In this document: piece after piece, positions 21,964 through 33,947 of the stretch
Layout of the letters: each line of letters starts with the position of its first letter
Position numbering within the stretch: position 1 is the first letter of the stretch
Assembly: GCF_047495875.1 (NCBI RefSeq)
Contig: NC_092474.1
Coordinates: 14,366,200 to 14,430,199, forward strand
Direction: 5' to 3'
Origin: Pithys albifrons albifrons
Lineage: Eukaryota > Chordata > Aves > Passeriformes > Thamnophilidae
DNA length: 64,000 nt
Notes under the pieces: model-generated
Seen by the model: only the letters and a program-made list of their open reading frames with translations
The model's database searches: none
Told to the model about the DNA's origin: nothing
Position numbers and translations under genes: made by a program

Positions 21964-23355
21964 CAGACAGGCCCTTGCAGCTGGGAAGATTTCTATCCTC
22001 CAGGATCTTTGGGATCTGCATCCCTGTTCATCCCTGGTGTGGGCTGACAGGGACATAATATATGTGCTGTTTCCAAAAGCCTGGACATGCCTCATCTTCT
22101 CCAGTGCTGTGCTGATTTCTCCCACTGCAGGACTGGGTTTATCTACCAAAGTTTTCATTTTTGTTTCCCACCACTCATGTTCAGAGTCCTGGTTTGCTGA
22201 AACAGTGATTTCAGAAAGATCAGGGCATCCTTTCCAGTCTTGCATGGGCACTCTGAATATCAAGGTGACACCTCCACTCCCAGCAATGGAGATGTTGATT
22301 TAAAGCCAGGGTTTAATTCCAGTCAGCCATGTGCTGCACCTACATTGCCCTTGTGCCCTGCAGCACATTGGACTTGACCATGGAAATAGTGGCATAATGG
22401 CACTGAAGTCTCACATGAATTATCCCTCTACCCCCCCCCCAAAAAAAAAACAAACCCAAAGTGTGCAAAATCTCCTGGAAAATGTAGGCTGGACTAGTAA
22501 ATGTCTTTTTTTTAGAAACCTGAAGGCAAACAAATAATTCCTGGTGAGTATGGAACAACACACAGCTTCAAAGAAAGGCCACAGGACCCACAAATCTATT
22601 CCCAAGGTCTTCCAGAATCCCACTTCTACCACTGTCTCCACCATTTCCAACCCATGGCAAAGTCCCACCCTGCCAGTGTCAGAGCTTGTGCCATTTCTGA
22701 CCTGGTTCCCAACACCCACAAAGTTCCCCCACACTTTCGAACCCGATGATGGGAACAACTGTGCTTTCCTGGTTTCTCCAGCCTGCAAGCAGCTGTGGTG
22801 TCCCTGTGCTCTGACCTCTGCTTTGCACTCTGAAGGGTTGTTTTGGCTGCTCCAGGCTTTGAGGGGCTCTGGCAGCTTTAATTTACTCTGAGGTCAGGGT
22901 GAGGGGAGGGCTGGCTTTAGCCTTATAAATAAGGAGAAAACCCAGAGCCTGTTGAATTAAAGGCTAAGCACCAGCTTCTATAATCACTCTGGATATTCCC
23001 TGGGATCTTCCCTCATTTAGGGAGTGATTTTTCACTTTAACTCACTGCCCAAACCTACATTCAATTAATCCTTCTCTGCCCAAGTCCTGCCAGCATATGG
23101 CCTGAACAGTTCTTGGCATGGAGTGGGTGACTCCCAGACCTCCTAATCCAACATTTCCCAGCTGATAAGTCTCTCTGCTCTTTTGAGTGACCCACTAATA
23201 ACTTTAATCACCCCAAACTATTCCTGCTGCCTTGTGTGATGCTTTGCTCCTTCCAGCATTAGAGGCTGCTTTAATGCCTGAGGTTGCTGTGGGAGGCAGG
23301 ATTTGGAGCTGGCTGGGAGAGGATAATTGGAGGAATGCACTGCCACTGGCCAGGA
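21964..23355. other. No recognised feature; homopolymer junction
   Basis: About 1.39 kb upstream of the large minisatellite. Ten C (22431-22440) followed by ten A (22441-22450) form a sharp homopolymer junction that could vary in length or be a sequencing weak spot. No gene seen. Confidence 0.45.
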
Positions 23356-24596
23356 CCAGTGGGCTCCAGTGTGCTCCAGTGTGTTCCAGTGGGCTCCAGT
23401 GTGCTCCAGTGTGCTCCAGTGTGCTCCAATGTGCCCCAGGGTGATCCAGTGTGCTCTAGTGTGATCCAGTGTGTTTCAGTGTGCTCCAGTGGGCTCCAGT
23501 GGGCTCCAATGTGCCCCAGGGTGATCCAGTGTGCTCCAGTGTGATCCAGTGTGCTCCAGTGTGCTCCAGTGTGCTCCAGTGGGCTCCAGTGGGCTCCAGG
23601 GTGATCCAGTGTGCTCCAGTGTGATCCAGTGACCTTCAATGTGCTTCAGGGTACTCCAGGGTGATCCAGTGTGCTTCCTGTGTGCTCCAGTGTGTTCCAG
23701 TGTGTTTCAGTGTGCTCCAGTGTGATCCAGTGTGCTCCAGTGTGCTCCAGTGTGCTCCAGTGTGTTCCAGTGTGTTTCAGTGTGCTCCAGTGTGATCCAG
23801 TGGGCTCCAGTGTGCTCCAGTGTGCTCCAGTGTGTTTCAGTGTGCTCCAGTGTGCTCCAGTGTGCTCCAGTGTGCTCCAGTGTGATCCAGTGGGCTCCAG
23901 TGTGCTTCAGTGTGCTCCACTGTGATCCAGTGTGATCCAGTGGGCTCCAGTGTGCTTCAGTGTGCTCCACTGTGATCCAGTGTGCTCCAGTGTGCTTCCT
24001 GTGTGCTCCAGTGTGTTCCAGTGTGTTTCAGTGTGCTCCAGCTTGCTTCAGCATGTGCCAGTGTGTTTCAGTGTGATCCAGTGTGCTCCAGTATGTTTCA
24101 GCATGCTCCAGTGTGCTCCAGTGTAATCCAGTGGGCTCCACTGAGCTCCAATGTGCTCCAGGGTGATTCAGTGTACTTCCTGTGTGCTCCAGTGTGCTCC
24201 AGTGTGCTCCAGTATGTTTCAGCATGCTCCAGTGTGCTCCACTGAGCTCCAATGTGCTCCAGGGTGATTCAGTGTACTTCCTGTGTGCTCCAGTGTGCTC
24301 CAGTGTGCTCCAGTATGTTTCAGCATGCTCCAGTGTGCTCCAGTGTAATCCAGTGGGCTCCACTGAGCTCCAATGTGCTCCAGGGTGATCCAGTGTACTT
24401 CCTATGTGCTCCAGTGCACTCCAGTGGGCTCCAGGGTGCTCCAGTGTGCTCTAGTATGTTTCAGCATGCTCCAGTGTGCTCCAGTGCACTCCAGTGGGCT
24501 CCAGTGTGCTCCAGTGTGCTCCAGGGTGCTCCAGTGTGCTCCAGTATGTTTCAGCATGCTCCAGTGGGCTTCAGTGTGCCCCAATGGACTCCAGAG
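23356..24596. repeat. 10-bp minisatellite, about 124 units, with higher-order repeats
   Basis: The basic unit is GTGCTCCAGT, with variants GTGATCCAGT, GTGTTTCAGT, GGGCTCCAGT and GTGCCCCAGG. In the right third a larger repeat of about 101 and 121 bp appears, marked by GTGTACTTCCT at 24171, 24271 and 24391. The two spacings differ by two basic units. Because 10 is not a multiple of three, every frame repeats with a 10-residue period, producing long stop-free frames on both strands. These are not genes. Confidence 0.97.
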
Positions 24597-25987
24597 TAGG
24601 AATACCGCGTGGGAGAGAAGTGACTGAGGTGCAACAGTGACTTTTCCCCCAGGAGCAGTTCAGAGCAGCCCATGGGCCATTTACAGGGTGCAAAACAGTA
24701 GCTTTATTAATTAAATCATTAAATGTAATATAAAGTTCAGCTAAACAATAGAACTTCTCAGGCAACACCTGCCTGGAGAGCCCAGGATGGGGATGATGAG
24801 ATCCAAAAACGTCAGATGTCATCCTGACTTCCAGCTCATCAGAGCATAGGGCCCAGGCTCAGGATTACCAATCCATAACATGTTCAAAAAGAGACCAAGA
24901 TATAAGGTCTGAAGAATTATGGGCATTAAAGTTCAGGATCCAGCCTGAAGGAAGATGTAATACTGCAGATCCAGAGCTCTGCACCCCTGAACATGCTGGT
25001 GAGAGGCTTTCACCCTCAGGGTGGGTCAGAGCTTTTTCTAGCATGGCAGCACCACAGACTTCAAAGGAGAACCTGGTTTTGCAAAATATTTCAAGCTGCA
25101 CTTTTCTGGGGTAGTGTGAGGCTCTCTGTAGCTTGTGCTATGGAGGGAATTCTGGTCAGAAATCCCTCCCTGGGGTTACCACTGCCAGCACTGCCCTTTC
25201 CCAGGCTCCCTGGGCTCCTTTGCCTGGCTCCAAGATGCAGTTGGAATTTTCTGGGTTGATAAATAGGGGAATTCCCTCTCCTCTCTCTTTGCTCAGTAGC
25301 TGAGTCCCCTCAGGAAGCAGCAGAATGGAAGAGGTTTATCCAGTGTGATTATCATGGCAAAGAGCCACTCCAGGGAGAAATAGTCCCTTGGATGGGAGAG
25401 GAATAACACAGGGATATGACAGTCCATGAGGCCTGGAAGAGATGGTGGATGACAGCAGGGAGTGGGATGCACTGCTGGAGGCCATGGATTAAGGTTGGGA
25501 TGAGCAGAGCAGTTTGCAGCTTTCTTGATTTCTGAGTGCAGCATAGTTGGATGATCCTGGAGATCCTGACATTCTTCAGCTTCTCCTCTTTATGAGAATT
25601 TCATTTCAATGCTATAAAATCACATTGACCACCTAAGATCCACCCAGGAGAGTTTGGAAGACAAAGAAAGTTTATCTTCCTTGGATACCATTTGAAATGC
25701 ATCCTGCTCAGTGAGGGAGCTGCAGTTCCCAGGGAATACATAAGCCCAGTCAGTGTCTTTTACAGAGACAGATGTGTCCTTATCTTCCCTGACATTACCC
25801 AGAATCATGGAATCCTACACCAGGAATGTCCTAAATGTCCTACAAGGTCTGTGGGCACTTCCACTCTGATTGGCCAGGACTAACTCGACCAGTTTGCTTC
25901 AGTTTGTGGAATGATTTATGCCATAGTGATAAACCAGTAGTGGTGTGTGACTAAATTGCCTTTTCCACTGGTTCCCACTTCTGCTGC
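24597..25987. other. No recognised feature
   Basis: About 1.39 kb after the minisatellite. No repeat family, exon or RNA gene recognised. Confidence 0.45.
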
Positions 25988-25992
25988 CTCCT

Positions 25993-26706
25993 TGTCGTAG
26001 TTCAGCAGGTGGGACCAGTTTATCCCTGTGTGGGTGTGACCAAAGCTGGGCATTCTAAACCCTCTGGGCCATTGCCCAGCAACTGCTCCCAATGGCCCAT
26101 TGGCAGCAGCTGCCCAGGGCACAGCTGAGCCCTCAGGCTGGGAGCTGGCTGGGAAAGAAGCCTGGCAGAGGAGCTGGGAGAACTGCCCTGCAGGGACTCC
26201 TTGGCACCTCCACACCCACCTGAGGGCTCAGCTCTGCCCATGGGCCAGCAACGATTCCAAAATCCCCCCTGACTGCCAGAGTCAGATCCCCCAGTGTGGA
26301 ACTCCCTGCCCTGGGGGAGGCACTGGGGGCTCCCATCTGAACCTGAGCACAGATAATCTTGGGGTTTGGGGACTTCTAGGACCACTCACTGGATCCAGAG
26401 GAGGAGCAGAACTTGGCCAGGAGGAGCCCACCACTCTGGCCCAGACTGTGCCATCATCTGTACCAACAGGTTTGTCCCTTCCTTTTCCTTTGGACTCAGC
26501 GGAACCACGTGGGGCTCAGCACAGGGGCCACCAAACCCCCCTGTGTTTGTGCCCCAGGGGGTTGGGTTAGACTGCTGGGTTTGTGGGTTAAACCCAATCT
26601 CTCTTTGTGCCATTGCATTTATTGTAATATTAAATTGTAACTCTGAGTTATAATCTCTTCTGTGTTGGGTTTGTTTCTCCCATTGGTTTGCCTTTAAACC
26701 AGCACA
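25993..26706 (+). mobile_element. Solo LTR, form A (copy 3)
   Basis: A 714-bp unit from TGTCGTAGTTCAGCA to TTTAAACCAGCACA with a perfect 5-bp duplication CTCCT (25988-25992 and 26707-26711). An ATTAAA near 26628 could be a polyadenylation signal. The inverted repeat arms are at 26117-26142 and 26215-26239. High identity to copy 1 points to recent activity of this family. Confidence 0.95.
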
Positions 26707-26711
26707 CTCCT

Positions 26712-27264
26712 GTCAGCTGTGCTTCCTGGGTACTGGTCAATGAGGGCTTGCTTGGGGTTATTCTGGAAAAAGAAAAGCAGTTTCTTTACCCGCACAAGTT
26801 ACAATGGATTTTCCAGGAGGTTCCATCTTGCTGTATTGGAAACCATTTTGTCTCCCTGCTTGGCGGGTCAGAGTCATAAGGCAGGTCCTGATGAGTTCAT
26901 TCCAGAGACGCTGCCCCAGAAGGGCACAGCCCTCCCAGGGGCTGAAAGGGCCACCCTGAAGGGGCAGAGCTGCAGTGTGTACAGCCAGGCTTGGAGGGGG
27001 CCCATCCCCAACAGCTCATTACACAGACCAAGTCAATCCAAAGGTTGCAGGATCGATGCCCTGATGGATGGAGGCCTTTCAGGAGACATGGCACTTGTTC
27101 TGAAAGTGATCCATCACTGGAGTGGGGAAGGATCTGAGAGGTGCCATGGGAGCCCTCTGCCATCCTCACAGCTTGGTGCTGTCCTGAGCCAGCCCAGCCA
27201 AGCAGCAGGTTCTGCTTGAACAGCACAGACAGAGAGGGTGAACCACAGCCCGGCTCTGGCTCTT
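26712..27264. other. No recognised feature
   Basis: About 550 bases with nothing I recognise, although the part from 26890 is GC-richer and may be old CR1 body. Confidence 0.4.
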
Positions 27265-27820
27265 CTTTGTGCCACCCATGGTGTGTCACAGGGCCAGGGC
27301 AGTGCCTGTCCCTGTGCTGGCACTGCTGAGGCACCTCCAGCCCCAGGGGGAGTTCTGGGACCCTCAGACAAGAGAGACACTGAGGGGCTGGAGCGTGTCC
27401 AGGGCAGGGAACGGAGCTGGGAAGGGGCTGGAGCAGCAGGAGGGGCTGAGGGAGCTGGGGGGGCTGAGCCTGGAGAAAAGGAGGCTCGGGGGGACCTTCT
27501 GGCTCTGCAATCCCTGCCAGGAGGGGGGAGCTGGAGGAGGTCGGGCTCTGCTCCAGGGCACAGGGACAGGAGGAGAGGGCAAGGCCTCAGCTTGTGCCAG
27601 GGGAGGGCAGGTTGGACATTGGGAAAATTACTTCCATGAAAAAGTGGTCAGGCCCTGGCACAGCTGCCCAGGGCAGGGATGGAGTCCCCATCTTTGGGGG
27701 GATTTAAAAGCCATGTGGATGTGGCACTTCATGATATGATTTAGGGAGCATGAGGGTACTTAGTGAAGGCTGAACTTGATGATCTTCATCTCTTCCAACC
27801 CCAGTGAGTCTGTGACTCCA
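27265..27820 (+). repeat. CR1 LINE 3' region, group 3
   Basis: About 555 bp: CCATGGTGTGTCACAGGGCC, GAGACACTGAGGGGCTGGAG, CTGGAGAAAAGGAGGCTC, CTGGCTCTGCAATCCCTGCC, then a GATGTGGCACTTCATGATA block and a tail with CTCTTCCAACCCCAG. This uninterrupted copy is the reference for judging the split copy at 61900-63440. Confidence 0.93.
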
Positions 27821-29289
27821 ACACACCTGAGGTTTCTTTGCCCAGTGCTCAGTTATGGCCATGGTTGTGGCCATCCTGGCTTCTTCCAACGTAGCACCTT
27901 TCCCTGGATGCAACAGGCTGGCCATGTCAGAAGAATGATAGGGAGGGTAAAAAGTAAACCAGTAGGTTTCATATAGCTTAGATCAAGGGCTGAGGGGTGG
28001 CAAACACATTGGTGTTGAGACTTGGTTCTGGGGACCTCTGGGGAGACTCAAGTCCTGTTCAAGTCCTGCATCAGAGCACATGAGCAGGTGCCACTTTGTC
28101 AAAGATCCTCCACCTCTGTGTGAGAAGGATCCTTCACCTTGGGTGGCAAGGTCTGGGTGAAGAAATCCTGCCATGAGCCCAGGCAGATGGGCCAGGGAGC
28201 AGAGCTGGGGTGGCAGGGGCAGCACAGGGCAGGAGAGCTGCCAGGGTGGGTCCTCCACCACACCTGCTGGGGGCAAGGATGTGTCCATGGGGATGGGTGC
28301 TCAGCTCTCAGACACAATAGGAGGATTCTCCATTCCTGAGGCAGCTTCTGGTGGGGCTGCAGCTGAATCCCTTTCCAAATTGCAGAATGTCATAGTTGCT
28401 GGTTCCTAAGGCTATTTGTCAGGTCTGATGATGTTCTCAGCTGATAATTCAGCTCAGCTCTCCTGTCCTCAGCAGAGCATTTGACTGCATGGCCATCCTT
28501 CTTCCCTCAAATACTCCTCCAGAAGGGCTGCAGAATGGACTGGGAGAGGTATTGGCTAAGGATGGGGATCACACTGTGATCTGTTTAACACTGCTTATGG
28601 AAAAAAAAATCCAGTGATTCACTGTGTTCTCAATATCCATCTTTTTGTGTCTTTCCAACCTCACTAAGCTCCACCTTTGATTCTTTTGGATGCACCACAG
28701 ATATTGAGTATTTCAGGTGCTGGTGGTGTCTGGAAGGATGCAAAGAAGGAAGATCCAGGTGAGACCTGTGTGTTGGGCAAAACCAGTTTCTTTGCTCAGG
28801 AGCCTTTGCATGAGCACTGGGAGCTCTGCCAGATTTTTCTGAGGGCAGTTTTGAAAGCTCCAAAGATCCTCTCCTAAAATGGGATTGATTTGTTGGCTGG
28901 GTCTTCCCTTGAGGATGTTCTGTGGAAGAGAGGGAAGGAGTTTGATGTTGAAAAATTCAGTGGGTGTCTGATGGGAACTCAGGTCAATCAAAGCTGTCAG
29001 ATGGATCTGTCTGAACTATCTCCTTCAAGTAAACATATCCCAAATACCAAAAGGTCTGCAAACCTGAGAGCAAAGGAAAAAATCCCTCAAAGTGGAACAA
29101 CAGGTATTTTTAAACCAGAGAATTCCAGAGTGTGACAGAACAGCAGTGAAAGTACTTGTGACAAATCTCCTTCCTCCCCTCTGTTTTCTTCCTTTCAGAC
29201 TTGCTCTCACTCCAGAAAGCTTTTAAGTTTCCAAAATGCAAAGAAGCTCCACGTAGTGTTGTTGAGTCCCAAGAAAAGTCTTTCCTTTT
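27821..29289. other. No recognised feature
   Basis: About 1.47 kb. An A run of nine lies near 28601. No repeat family or exon recognised; open frames are about 100 codons or less. Confidence 0.45.
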
Positions 29290-29294
29290 CCATC

Positions 29295-30005
29295 TGTGCT
29301 TGTTTAAAGGTAAATGGGCAGGAGAAATGAACCCAACACAAAAGGGATTGTAAGTCAGAGTCACAATTTAATAACAATATTACAATAAATGCAATGGCAC
29401 AAAGAGAAATTGGGTTTAACCCCCAACCCCAGCAGTCTAACCCAGCCCCCTGGGGCACAAACACAGGGGGGTTTGGTGGCCCCTGTGCTGAGCCCCACGT
29501 GGTTCCTCCGAGTCCAAAGGAAAAGGAAGGGACAAACCTGTTGGTGCAGATGATGGCACAGTCTGGTGGAGAGTGGGGGGCTCCTCCTGGACAGGGGCTG
29601 CTCCTCCTCTGGGTCTGATGAGTGGTACTAGAAGTTCCAGATTGTATATGCTCCGGTTCAGGTGGGAGCCCCCAGTGCCTCCCCCAGGGCAGGGAGTTCC
29701 ACCCTGGGGGATCTGACTCTGGCAGTCAGGGGGGATTTTGGAATCGTTGCTGGCCCCTGAGCAGAGCTGAGCCCTCAGGTGGGTGTGGAGGTGCCAAGGA
29801 GTCCCTGCAGGGCAGTTCTCCCAGCTCCTCTGCCAGGCTTCTTTCCCAGCCAGCTCCCAGCCTGAGGGCTCAGCTGTGCCCTGGGCAGCTGCTGCCAATG
29901 GGCCATTGGGAACAGTTGCTGGGCAATGAATGGAGGGTTTGGAATGCACAGCTTTGGTCACACCCACACAGGGATAAACTGGTCCTGGATTGCTGAACTA
30001 GGACA
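29295..30005 (-). mobile_element. Solo LTR, form A (copy 4), minus
   Basis: A 711-bp unit from TGTGCTTGTTTAAAGG to GCTGAACTAGGACA with a perfect duplication CCATC (29290-29294 and 30006-30010). One local difference from its sisters is near 29625-29655, where the text is shortened (GATGAGTGGTACTAGAAG). The inverted repeat is intact. Confidence 0.95.
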
Positions 30006-30081
30006 CCATCATATCTGAAGCTTTGTGCCTGTTGCCTGCTCTCAGGGCTTCTTTCCCCTCGAGGGACAGAGCAACTGATCC

Positions 30082-30165
30082 TGGAATCACAGAATATTTA
30101 ACTGTTGATAGTGGACAATACCCCTAAAATCATCAAACCCAGCCATTAACCCAGCACTGCCATGT
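30082..30165 (-). repeat. CR1 LINE tail fragment, minus
   Basis: About 85 bp with the terminus at the left (GGAATCACAGAATATTTAAC), then CATCAAACCCAGCCATTAAC and CCAGCACTGCCATG. Confidence 0.75.
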
Positions 30166-30334
30166 TTCTTTTTCTTCCATTAAACCACTCAAATCCTTTG
30201 GAACATGTTGTGTCCCAACCCTGAGAAGAACTTGTGGTAATTCCAAAGATGTTTTACAGGCTGTTTGGAGACCTCCTTCCTTTCTGCTGGTTGTGATCTT
30301 GCCATCTGATGGATGGAGGATTCTTCTTCTCTGG

Positions 30335-30442
30335 ACGTGGCACTCAGTGCTCCTCTCTGGCTGACAAGGTGCTGTTTGGCCAAAGGGTGGACTTGATGAA
30401 CTCAGAGGTCTTACCTAACCTTAATGAATCTGTGATTCCTGG
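30335..30442 (+). repeat. CR1 LINE tail fragment, group 3
   Basis: About 105 bp ending GGACTTGATGAACTCAGAGG, TCTTACCTAACCTTAATGAA, TCTGTGATTCC. It lies 170 bp from the opposite-strand fragment at 30082. Confidence 0.75.
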
Positions 30443-30906
30443 AAAAAATTACCAACAACTGTCACACCTTTTCCAAGCTGCAGATTCCCAGTCTGTTCAC
30501 CTCTGTCTCACACAGATGTCTTTTCACACCTCTCATCCTCTCTGTTGCCCTCCTCTGAGATTTCCTGCTGTTTATAACAGTCCCAAGGAAACCAGGATCA
30601 CAGCCAATATCCAAGGATCTGCACAGCAGCAAGAGGCTGTTCTCTGTACTCCATTCCTTTCTGATTATTTCTTAGCAGGATCTCCTCTTATTATTTTATT
30701 TTTATTTTATTTTATCCTTCTTTTTTATTATCAATAGGGGAGAATCCCTATTTGTAATCAATTTCTCACTGGATTTTCTTTCTACAGCATTTTTTAGTGA
30801 CTTTAAGCAGGAAGAAGCCCTGCCTAAGGAGTCTTGCTCTTCTCTGCTCAATGCAATGAGTAGCAAAGGGTATTCTATCCATTTATTTCTATTTCCATTT
30901 ATTCAT
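30443..30906. other. No recognised feature; TTTTA-rich run
   Basis: About 460 bases. A TTATTTTATTTTTATTTTAT run lies at about 30690-30716. Nothing else recognised. Confidence 0.45.
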
Positions 30907-31125
30907 AAATCACAGAATCATGAAATAGGTTGGAAGAGACATTAAAACTCATCCAGGTCCTCTCCCTGGCCATGGGCAGGGACACCTTCCACTGTCCCAG
31001 GCTGCTCCAAGCCCTGTCCAACCTGGCCTGGGACACTCCCAGGGATGGGGCAGGCACAGTTTCTCTGGGCAACCTCTGCCAGGGCCTGCCCACCCTCACA
31101 GCCAGGAATTCCTTCCCAATATTTA
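30907..31125 (-). repeat. CR1 LINE 3' region, group 2, minus
   Basis: About 220 bp with the terminus at the left (AATCACAGAATCATGAAATA), then CCATGGGCAGGGACACCTTC and GGGCCTGCCCACCCTCACAG. It faces the plus copy at 31720, about 600 bp away. Confidence 0.93.
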
Positions 31126-31719
31126 CTAATGTCATGTTGACTTGAGAAATATTCATATGATGATTTATAAGATAAGTCTCAGTTACGAAGGGCAATCAAA
31201 CACAAGGCTGCTGAATATCTGGGATCTAAACTTCATTATTCTCCTGCTTCTTTCCCTCCACATTTCAAGCACTGTGGGCCTGACATGGACCTCCTGTCCT
31301 GTTTTCCCTGCAGTGACCCACATTACTTAACAAGATGAGGAATCTTTACAATTATCATGGTGTAATTATCTGTAGCAAAGATGCATTTGGAGATGCAGGA
31401 GAGGTAACTATTTAGTGCCACAAATCCAAAGTAATTAGGACTGAATTCTGAGAGTATTGGATTCTCCCCAGTGGCCAACTCATTAATCCACTCCCAGTGT
31501 AGTTTTGAATATTTTTTATTGTAAACTTTCTTTCAGGAGGGTTTGTTGGGTTTTCTTTTTAAATTTCACTTATACAAATTCATCCTCTCCCTGCCCTACA
31601 ATTCATGTGCTGAAACCACTGCATGTAACAGTGGCTTGAGGCTTTTCCCTCTTTTTACTGCTTATCTAGGAGCAAAGTTAACAACTTGATGGTTTTAAGC
31701 TGAAGGGGGAAATATTTGG
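31126..31719. other. No recognised feature
   Basis: About 590 bases, AT-richer than the surroundings, lying between two inverted CR1 pieces. No gene seen. Confidence 0.45.
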
Positions 31720-31941
31720 GTCAGATACTGGGAAGGAATTCCTGGCTGTGAGGGTGGGCAGGCCCTGGCACAGGCTGGGCAGAGAAGCTGTGGCTGCCCC
31801 ATCCCTGGGAGTGTCCAAGGCCAGGTTGGACAGGGCTTGGAGCAACCTGGGACAGTGGGAGGTGTCCCTGCCCATGGCAGGGGGTGGGAGGGACTGAGCT
31901 TTGAGGTCCCTTCAACCCCAAACCATTCCTTGATTCTATGA
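31720..31941 (+). repeat. CR1 LINE 3' region, group 2
   Basis: About 220 bp: GTGAGGGTGGGCAGGCCCTG, TGTCCAAGGCCAGGTTGGAC, and the terminus CCATTCCTTGATTCTATGA. It covers almost the same part of CR1 as 30907-31125, in the opposite direction. Confidence 0.93.
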
Positions 31942-32073
31942 ACTCACAAACATCAAGATTTTTCGTGAATTTGGAGAAATAAGTAGATTTTGTGCCGATT
32001 GTTTGCACTGTAGAAATGGCTTTCACTAAGCCCTGCCTTTAACGTTGTCTGGTGCCTTGTTCAGTCTGTCACT

Positions 32074-32862
32074 GGAAAGGGAAGGTTTGGGAAGTTCTGT
32101 GAAGGTTTGGGAACAGAAAATCTGGGAAGGTTTGGGAAGGGAAGGTTTGGGAGGGGAAGGTTTGGGAAGAAAAGGTTTGGGAAGGGAAGGTTTGGGAGGG
32201 GAAGGTTTGGGAAGGTTTGGGAGGGGAAGGTTTGGGAAGGGAAGGTTTGGGAGGGGAAGGTTTGGGAAGGGAAGGTTTGGGAAGGTTTGGGAGGTGAAGG
32301 TTTGGGAAGAAAAGGTTTGGGAAGGTTTGGGAGGGGAAAGTTTGGGAGGGGAAGGTTTGGGAAGGGAAGGTTTGGGAGGTGAAGGTTTGGGAGGGGAAGG
32401 TTTGGGAAGGTTTGGGAGGGGAAGGTTTGGGAAGGTTTGGGAGGGGAAGGTTTGGGAAGGTTTGGGAGGGGAAGGTTTAGGAAGGGAAGGTTTGGGAGGG
32501 GAAGGTTTGGGAAGGGAAGGTTTGGGAAGGTTTGGGAGGGGAAGGTTTAGGAAGGTTTGGGAGGGGAAGGTTTGGGAAGGGAAGGTTTGGGAGGGGAAGG
32601 TTTGGGAAGGGAAGGTTTGGGAAGGGAAGTTTTGGGAAGGAAAGGTTTGGGAAGGGAAGGTTTGGGAAGGTTTGGGAGGGGAAGGTTTGGGAGGGGAAGG
32701 TTTGGGAAGGGAAGGTTTGGGAAGGGAAGGTTTGGGAAGGTTTGGGAGGGGAAGGGTTGGGAAGGGAAGGTTTGGGAGGGGAAGGTTTGGGAAGGGAAGG
32801 TTTGGGAGGGGAAGGTTTGGGAAGGGTTGGGAAAGGAAGATTTGGGAAGGTTTAGGAAGGGA
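32074..32862. repeat. G-rich 10/15-bp minisatellite, about 0.79 kb
   Basis: The array is built from GGTTTGGGAA (10 bp) and GGTTTGGGAAGGGAA or GGTTTGGGAGGGGAA (15 bp) in irregular order. The plus strand is almost free of C, and the minus strand is polypyrimidine-rich. Dense GGG runs allow four-stranded G structures. Units of 10 and 15 bp keep long frames open on both strands (292 codons plus, 335 codons minus), which are artefacts of the array. Confidence 0.97.
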
Positions 32863-33947
32863 GTCTGTGCTGACCTTTTGCTGTTGTCTGACAATGAACA
32901 GATGGGGACCAGAATCCACATGATTCATATCCCCATATCTGAATTTGTGAGAATCTGTAATCCAGATTTCATTCTGAAACACAGAGTTGCTTGTGCTGGG
33001 AATGTAGATCCAAGGAATGCCACTTCTTGGCATCCAGAAGCAGCCTGGGAATGCAGTGTGTGCTGAACAGTGTATGAACTCTTGGAGAAAGAGACCAATT
33101 CTTCAAAGACTTTTTTCTCCCTGTTATAACAAATCTCAATAATGCCCTCCCAGCTGCAGTAACGCAGCACTATTTTAAACCCAAGTAAGGCATCCCCTGG
33201 AACATCCCATTCTTTTGGGCAGATTATCTTGATGTATTTACTTGGGGGTTCATGCATCTCAATAGCACCCACAGAAAGCATCAGCCCTGGGGAAATGGCA
33301 TTAAATTAGCAGTTAAGTGTTTTGAGACTTAGTTTCTTGATATTGTTTAGCCGAGCGTATCATCCAGATTGTGAGAAGGGCTTTAATCTGCAGCACACAG
33401 GACCTCCCTGGGGATTAGCAACAGCCCTGATATGTTAATATCAGAAAAAATGGATGATCCAATTAAGTTCTGCTAAACCATGGCAGAATCCAAGGTCCAT
33501 ATGTTGGCTTATCCTTCTGGGTTGTGTATTAGGCTGAAACTGCTCAGCTGCCTGTGCTTGGAACTGCTGCATTCTGAGGCTTCATCACGGCTGGGAGGAG
33601 AAGGAAAGCTCCCTGCCTCACTCAGGAGGCTTTTTTTCCATTCCCTTCTGGTGTCTTCTCACTCACAGGACAGTTTTCCAAGAGGAGAAGGATCTTCCAT
33701 TCATACTGGGATCAACTCAGTTGTTTTGCTATGGCCCAGTGAAGTAGAACTTGCCCTCTGTGCTTTCTGGCCCAAACACCACCACAAAGAGCACCTAAGA
33801 ATGGAGAATTAATTTCACCAGCAGATGAGAAAGGTCTTTGATAATCCCACTGTGAGGTTTCACAGACCTCTGAGTATGTCTGTGGACTCCTGGGCTGCAG
33901 GTGGGAGCAGAGATACAGCAGACCATGGCTGAAATGAGTCAGAGAAG
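32863..33947. other. No recognised feature
   Basis: About 1.08 kb of sequence with no recognised repeat. Part of a 335-codon minus frame from the minisatellite extends to 33033 and means nothing. Confidence 0.45.

Noticed and set aside
23232..24627. Cys/Val/Ser-rich repeat frames
   Set aside because: By-products of the 10-bp minisatellite, in which every frame repeats with a 10-residue period.
32074..32862. Interstitial telomeric repeat
   Set aside because: The units contain TTTGGG, but the array is not TTAGGG and has purine-rich 10/15-bp units.
32026..33033. 335-codon minus frame and 292-codon plus frame in the G-rich array
   Set aside because: Units of 10 and 15 bp made of a few repeated words stay free of stops on both strands. 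The products are pure repeats and the frames end soon after leaving the array.
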